The position numbers and the translations under genes were made by a program. 64,000 bases of DNA from Pseudonocardia hierapolitana (GTDB lineage Bacteria > Actinomycetota > Actinomycetes > Mycobacteriales > Pseudonocardiaceae), in contig NZ_VIWU01000001.1 in the NCBI RefSeq assembly GCF_007994075.1, forward strand, positions 930,001 to 994,000, read 5' to 3'. Under the pieces are notes generated by a model. It was not told the DNA's origin. It worked only from the letters and a program-made list of their open reading frames with translations, and searched no databases. Positions 60,206 through 64,000 of the stretch are shown piece after piece; the stretch's first letter is position 1; every line of letters starts with the position of its first letter.

Positions 60206-60985
60206 CTACCCCTGGCTCAGCGCCGCCACCGACTTCATGATCCGCCGCCCGACCATGTTCAGCAGCCCCGCGAACTTCTGGACATCAGCGCGGTGCACCG
60301 GCGCCGTCACGGACAGGGCCCCGGTGATCACCCCCGTCGTGCCGATCAGCGGGATCGCCACGCTCACGAAGCCGGCCCGCGTCTGCTCGTTCTCCACGGC
60401 GTAGCCGAGCTCGCGGGCCCTGGCCAGCTCCTGCAGGAGGAGCCCGGGCACCGCGACCGTGTACGGGGTGAGCCGCCGCAGCGGGCTGGCCAGTACCTCG
60501 TCGACCAGCCGCCGCGGTCCGAAGGCGAGCAGCACCTTGCCGGTGGCCGTGCAGTGCAGCGGCATCCTGCCCGCGACGCGGGACGGCACCCGCCCGTGTC
60601 CGGAGACCTTCTCGAGGTAGAGCACCTCGAGCCCGTCGAGCACGGCGAGGTGGACGGTCTCGTTGGTGGCGTGGTGGAGGTCCTCCATGTACGGGCGGGC
60701 GGCGTCGCTCAGGATCCGCTGGCGCGGCACCCGCTGACCGATCTCGAACAGGCGCATGCCGAGCCAGTAGCTCGAACCGCGCCGTTCGAGCAGGCCCCAC
60801 TGCAGGAGCTCCTGGGCGAGACGGTGGACCGACGCCTTCGCGAGCCCCGTCCGGCGGGCGATCTCGGTCAGGCTCAAGTGCTCGTCGTCCGGCCCGAACG
60901 CCTCGAGGATGCGCTGCACCTTCGCCAGGACGCTCTTCGCCGCGGCTTCGGGCTGGTCCGGGCGGGTTGCAGACATCGTCGTCAT
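60206..60985 (-). CDS. IclR family transcriptional regulator
   Basis: 259 residues. The N-terminal winged helix reads SVLAKVQRILEAFGPDDEHL, SLTEIARRTGLAKASVHRLA, QELLQWGLLERRGSSYWLGM. The C-terminal IclR effector domain has RMPLHCTATGKVLLAFGPRR, RELGYAVENEQTRAGFVSVA and IPLIGTTGVITGALSVTAPV. IclR proteins frequently control aromatic catabolism. It is convergent with the hydrolase and precedes the strand carrying the second set of catabolic genes. Confidence 0.93.
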   Translation of the reverse strand: MTTMSATRPDQPEAAAKSVLAKVQRILEAFGPDDEHLSLTEIARRTGLAKASVHRLAQELLQWGLLERRGSSYWLGMRLFEIGQRVPRQRILSDAARPYMEDLHHATNETVHLAVLDGLEVLYLEKVSGHGRVPSRVAGRMPLHCTATGKVLLAFGPRRLVDEVLASPLRRLTPYTVAVPGLLLQELARARELGYAVENEQTRAGFVSVAIPLIGTTGVITGALSVTAPVHRADVQKFAGLLNMVGRRIMKSVAALSQG

Positions 60986-61049
60986 CGGACAAGGGTCGCT
61001 CAGCGGGCCGTTCCGGGGAACGGGCACGTTCCACCCAGCGGACCGCACC

Positions 61050-61997
61050 TCAGGGGAGCACGACCGCGCGCCCCGCCACCCGGCCCGCCCGCAGGTCCTC
61101 GACCGCCGCCGCCGCGTCGGCGAGGTCATAGGGCTGGACCGCGACCCCCAGCTCCCCGGCCGCCAGCCGGCGTACGAGCTCGTCGGACACCTCACGGGCC
61201 CGGCGCTCCTGCCGAATCATGTTGACAGGCAGCAGGGCGACGTCGTCGAGGAGCCACGAGGGCAGGTCGATCGTCACGCTGGTGCCGGTGACGTAGCCGA
61301 TGACGACGGCCCGCCCGCCTCGGCGCACCCACCGGCTGCGCCCGACCAGGCCCTCCCCGCCCAACGTGTCGACGAGCAGCGTCGCGGTGCGCGACTCGGC
61401 GAGCCGCGCGACCGATTCGTCCGAAGAGCCGTCGACCGCCTCGATCCCGTCGGGGACCAGGTCCAACTGGTCACTGCGTCCGACCACGCCGATCACGGTC
61501 GCCCCGGCCGCGACGGCCTGCTGCGCCACCATCGCGCCGACCGCGCCTGCGGCGCCGACGACCACGACCTCCTCCCCCGGCTGCAGCCGCGCGACGTCGT
61601 GGAGGGCCACGTAGGCGGTGGTGGCAGGCACGAAGAAGGTCGCGGCGACCGCGGGGGGAAGCGGCTCGGCGAGCGGGGTCACCGCCTTCGCGGGCACACT
61701 CACCTGCTCGGTCCACGTCCCGTCGCGCAGCATCCCGAGGCCGCCACCACGCAGGATGACCTGCGTGCCCGGTTCCAGACCGCCGCCGGACTCCGCGACG
61801 ACCCCGGCCCCCTCGACGCCGCCGATGTAGGGCAGCTGGGGCTTCATCCCGAAGTCGCCACCCGCGATGGTCAGGTCGAGGTGGGCGACGGCGGCGGCCT
61901 CGACCGTCACCAGTACCTCGCCGTCGGCGCGGGTCGGCGGAGGAACTTCGTCGAGGACCGGCGCAGCGCCCCACGCGTGGAGACGCGCGGCCCGCAT
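61050..61997 (-). CDS. zinc-type/quinone-reductase-like medium-chain dehydrogenase
   Basis: 315 residues. The N-terminal domain begins MRAARLHAWGAAPVLDEVPP and has YIGGVEGAGVVAESGGGLEP; the Rossmann motif is VVVVGAAGAVGAMVAQQAVA. No structural-zinc cysteines. It probably reduces an enone or quinone-like intermediate. The ATG shares one base with the upstream stop (TGATG), so it is translated after the hydrolase at 61997-62893. Confidence 0.88.
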   Translation of the reverse strand: MRAARLHAWGAAPVLDEVPPPTRADGEVLVTVEAAAVAHLDLTIAGGDFGMKPQLPYIGGVEGAGVVAESGGGLEPGTQVILRGGGLGMLRDGTWTEQVSVPAKAVTPLAEPLPPAVAATFFVPATTAYVALHDVARLQPGEEVVVVGAAGAVGAMVAQQAVAAGATVIGVVGRSDQLDLVPDGIEAVDGSSDESVARLAESRTATLLVDTLGGEGLVGRSRWVRRGGRAVVIGYVTGTSVTIDLPSWLLDDVALLPVNMIRQERRAREVSDELVRRLAAGELGVAVQPYDLADAAAAVEDLRAGRVAGRAVVLP

Positions 61998-62893
61998 CAG
62001 CGCGCGGCCGTTTCTACCCGCCCCGCCTCCTCCGTCGGCTTCCATCCCCCGGTGCGCAGGAACTCCAGGCTGATCGGGTTGTAGAGCTCCGCCTGCTCGT
62101 GCTGCGGCCAGTGCCCGCACCGCTCGAACAGCTCCAGCTGCGAGCCGGGGATGTTCTCGTGCATCGCCGACGCCTCCGGCACCTCGCCGAACGGGTTCTC
62201 CCGACCCCAGACGATCAGCGTCGGCTGGGTGATCCGGCCGAGCTCCTCCGGCGTGAGCAGGTTGCGCGTGCGGCGCTCCATGTCCTGCAGCGACAGCAGG
62301 TTGTCGACGTTGGCCACGAACTCCGGCGTGTGGTAGATCGCGTGCCGGACCTCGACCAGCTCCTCGGTCGCGTCCGCCGGGTCGGCCATCAGCAGCCGCA
62401 GCCGCTTGCGGGTCAGCTCGACGTCGTCGGTGGTGACGGCGTCGCGGGTGCTGGTCTTGATCCGCTCCATGACGGCCGGGTTGGCCACCGTTCCGCCGGC
62501 GCACAGCAGCTGCAGGCTCTGGACGCGCTCGGGGTGCGTGGTGGCGGTCCGGGCGCCGACCCAGCCGCCGAGCGACTCGCCGACGATGTGCGCCCGGGTG
62601 ATCCCGACGGCGTCGAAGTAGTCGACCAGGTGCCGGACGTAGTCCGCGATCTCGTACGGACGGTCCGGCTTGCCGGTGTAGCCGTGGCCGAGCATGTCGA
62701 TCGCGTGCACGTCGTACTCGGCGTGCGCCACGACGTTGCGGGTGAACGCCTCGAGGTGGCCGCTCGTGCCGTGCAGGAACACCACCGGCTCCGCATCGGG
62801 GTTGCCGGCGCGCAGGGTCCGGGTGGGGACGCCGGCCGCGTCGACGTACTCGACGCGGAAGGCGATCGGGCTCAGTTCGGTCCAGATGCTCAC
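61997..62893 (-). CDS. alpha/beta hydrolase, ring-cleavage-product hydrolase type
   Basis: 298 residues. The motifs are FLHGTSGHLEAFTRNVVAHA, AIDMLGHGYTGKPDRPYEIA, nucleophile elbow HIVGESLGGWVGARTATTHP, acid region LIVWGRENPFGEVPEAS and His in LELFERCGHWPQHEQAELYN. The triad is complete. It resembles C-C hydrolases acting on meta-cleavage products. GTG 62893 with AAGGA upstream. Confidence 0.9.
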   Translation of the reverse strand: MSIWTELSPIAFRVEYVDAAGVPTRTLRAGNPDAEPVVFLHGTSGHLEAFTRNVVAHAEYDVHAIDMLGHGYTGKPDRPYEIADYVRHLVDYFDAVGITRAHIVGESLGGWVGARTATTHPERVQSLQLLCAGGTVANPAVMERIKTSTRDAVTTDDVELTRKRLRLLMADPADATEELVEVRHAIYHTPEFVANVDNLLSLQDMERRTRNLLTPEELGRITQPTLIVWGRENPFGEVPEASAMHENIPGSQLELFERCGHWPQHEQAELYNPISLEFLRTGGWKPTEEAGRVETAAR

Positions 62894-62901
62894 GGGAGTC
62901 C

Positions 62902-63012
62902 TTACTTCTGGTTGATGCGGTGGACCTGGGTGTTGCTCCGCGCGGCGAGTTTGCGGAGCGCGAGCACGGTGCCCGCCAGCGCCAGCAGGAGCAGCGGCTT
63001 GCGAACCTTCAT
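62902..63012 (-). CDS. 36-aa membrane microprotein between two hydrolases
   Basis: The frame reads MKVRKPLLLLALAGTVLALR then KLAARSNTQVHRINQK: one membrane helix with basic ends. Its ATG overlaps the stop of the upstream hydrolase (ATGA), and GAGGTGG precedes it. The next gene starts 8 bp after its stop. Coupling on both sides supports a real gene; function unknown. Confidence 0.65.
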   Translation of the reverse strand: MKVRKPLLLLALAGTVLALRKLAARSNTQVHRINQK

Positions 63013-63902
63013 CGAGCACCCACCTCTGCGAGCGAGCCGGATGGCACCTCTGTGGACGGAATCGAGTCCAGGAAGCCGGAGACCACCGAGTGGTACGCCT
63101 GCGGGCGCTCCTCCTGCAGGTGGTGCGAGGCGTGGTCCATCACGTACAGGTTCCCGCGCGGGACCATCCGGGCCAGCATGAGCGGGTAGTCGGGCGTCAG
63201 GAACGCGTCCTGCATGCCCCACATGAACAGGACCGGGGCGTCGATCCGTCCGAGCTCCGCTGTCAGGTCCTGCCACTCCCCCCGCGGCGAGTCGGACATC
63301 GCGGCCAGCGCGCGCTCACCGGGGTCGAGGCTCTGCTCGTAGCGCAGGTCCAGGGTCTCCTCGGGTAGCGCGTCGGCGTCGTACCACTCCAGGCGGGTGA
63401 TCAGCGCGCGCATCTTCTCCCGGGTGGGGCCCTCGCCGCCGTAGTAGGCGTCGCGGGCGTTGCGGCCGCGGCGACCGCCCTCGGGCAGCGGGGCGAGCGG
63501 CCCGTGGAAGACCGGCATGCTCCCGGTGACGACCAACGAACGCGCGCGGTCCGGGTACTTCGCGGCCAGGTTGAGCGCGATCGTGCCGCCCCACGAGTTG
63601 CAGACGAAGTCCGCACGCTCCACGCCGAGGGTGTCGAGGAGCGCGACGGTCTTGGCGGCGTGGTGGTCCCACATCGGGCCCTCGATGCGCGACTTCTCGG
63701 ACTTGCCGTACTGGTGGATGTCCACGAGCAGGCAGCGGCGGTCGGCCGCGAAGAGCGGGGCGACGGGGCCGAAGTCGCTCCACGCGGTGCAGCCCGGTCC
63801 GCCGCCGTGCAGGAACACGGTGTCGGGACCGCTGCCGAGATCGTGGTAGTGGTAGCGGACGCCGCCACCGTCCGCGTAGCGGCTCTCCGGTGCGGGCGCC
63901 AT
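63009..63902 (-). CDS. alpha/beta hydrolase, meta-cleavage-product hydrolase type
   Basis: 297 residues. Features are RYHYHDLGSGPDTVFLHGGG with PGCTAWSDFGPVAPLF, VDIHQYGKSEKSRIEGPMWD, elbow FVCNSWGGTIALNLAAKYPD, acid region VLFMWGMQDAFLTPDYPLML and the terminal His in LYVMDHASHHLQEERPQAYH. The GGGPG oxyanion loop and elbow NSWGG are typical of BphD/HsaD C-C hydrolases. The ATG overlaps the upstream partial gene's stop (TGATG). Confidence 0.92.
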   Translation of the reverse strand: MAPAPESRYADGGGVRYHYHDLGSGPDTVFLHGGGPGCTAWSDFGPVAPLFAADRRCLLVDIHQYGKSEKSRIEGPMWDHHAAKTVALLDTLGVERADFVCNSWGGTIALNLAAKYPDRARSLVVTGSMPVFHGPLAPLPEGGRRGRNARDAYYGGEGPTREKMRALITRLEWYDADALPEETLDLRYEQSLDPGERALAAMSDSPRGEWQDLTAELGRIDAPVLFMWGMQDAFLTPDYPLMLARMVPRGNLYVMDHASHHLQEERPQAYHSVVSGFLDSIPSTEVPSGSLAEVGAR

Positions 63903-64000
63903 CAGGAGTCCTTCCGTGTCGTGGTGGTGGTGGCGATCGTGGTGCGGGCCAGCACTTCGCAGAGGCGCCTCATCGCCCGGACGTCCACGGTGTTCATCCC
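63902..64000 (-). CDS. 3' end of an unidentified gene, cut by the window edge
   Basis: The last 32 codons read MNTVDVRAMRRLCEVLARTT then IATTTTTRKDS before a TGA overlapping the hydrolase start. The first visible Met at 63997 may be internal. Too little is present to name it. The overlap places it in the same operon as the hydrolases. Confidence 0.5.
   Translation of the reverse strand, partial: GMNTVDVRAMRRLCEVLARTTIATTTTTRKDS

Overview
The window is very GC-rich, uses GTG starts freely and has dense overlapping gene junctions. It encodes families typical of Actinobacteria (DUF7144, DUF6325, DUF3040, SHOCT, amphi-Trp, GAP/Sap, IclR and LLM oxidoreductases). A member of the Pseudonocardiales, such as Pseudonocardia, is my best guess. 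That rests on protein character only, not on a marker gene. No rRNA, tRNA, CRISPR array or intact transposon was seen.

Left part (about 2.3-45.9 kb): a stress/maintenance island. After a 5'-truncated MalT-type LuxR regulator come small membrane and soluble proteins (SHOCT, DUF6325, DUF3040, DUF1269, amphi-Trp, two intact DUF7144 and a third as a remnant). They are mixed with transporters and channels (SulP, ClC, PiT, K+ channel, two AI-2E-type permeases, DUF389, GAP, RDD, YccF). Reserve and redox metabolism is also present: glutamate decarboxylase, a GH15 enzyme, glucose-6-phosphate dehydrogenase, a GH63-like plus GlgX pair, a diacylglycerol-kinase-like protein, an alkylsulfatase, and a DyP peroxidase/DUF4331/sulfite-oxidase-like operon. 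Almost every transcription unit here begins with the same promoter layout: a 17-bp dyad (TCRYCC-N5-GGRYGA), then 22-23 bp, then a hexamer of the form NANNNT. At several genes the start codon follows the hexamer by only 6-7 nt, which suggests leaderless mRNA. I infer one activator controls more than 20 units. I could not match the motif to a known regulator, and this is the main finding.

Middle part (about 45.9-50.8 kb): a patchy zone with a LysR/SDR divergent pair, a MerR/membrane-protein divergent pair, a medium-chain dehydrogenase and small gene remnants (sugar ABC permease tail, aldo/keto reductase head). The dyad promoter was not seen from here on.

Right part (about 51.0-64 kb): a probable catabolic region. 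A TetR gene lies between an LLM oxidoreductase and an MHS-type transporter, and CGTAC-NNN-GTACG palindromes sit at both flanking promoters. The transporter leads a tightly overlapping operon: a [2Fe-2S] subunit, a fused molybdenum-plus-FAD hydroxylase subunit with an extra four-cysteine loop, a DszC/acyl-CoA-dehydrogenase-like oxygenase and an alpha/beta hydrolase. On the opposite strand are an IclR regulator, a quinone-reductase-like dehydrogenase, two ring-cleavage-type hydrolases and a 36-residue membrane microprotein. Together they look like an aromatic or N-heteroaromatic degradation pathway. The substrate cannot be read from sequence.
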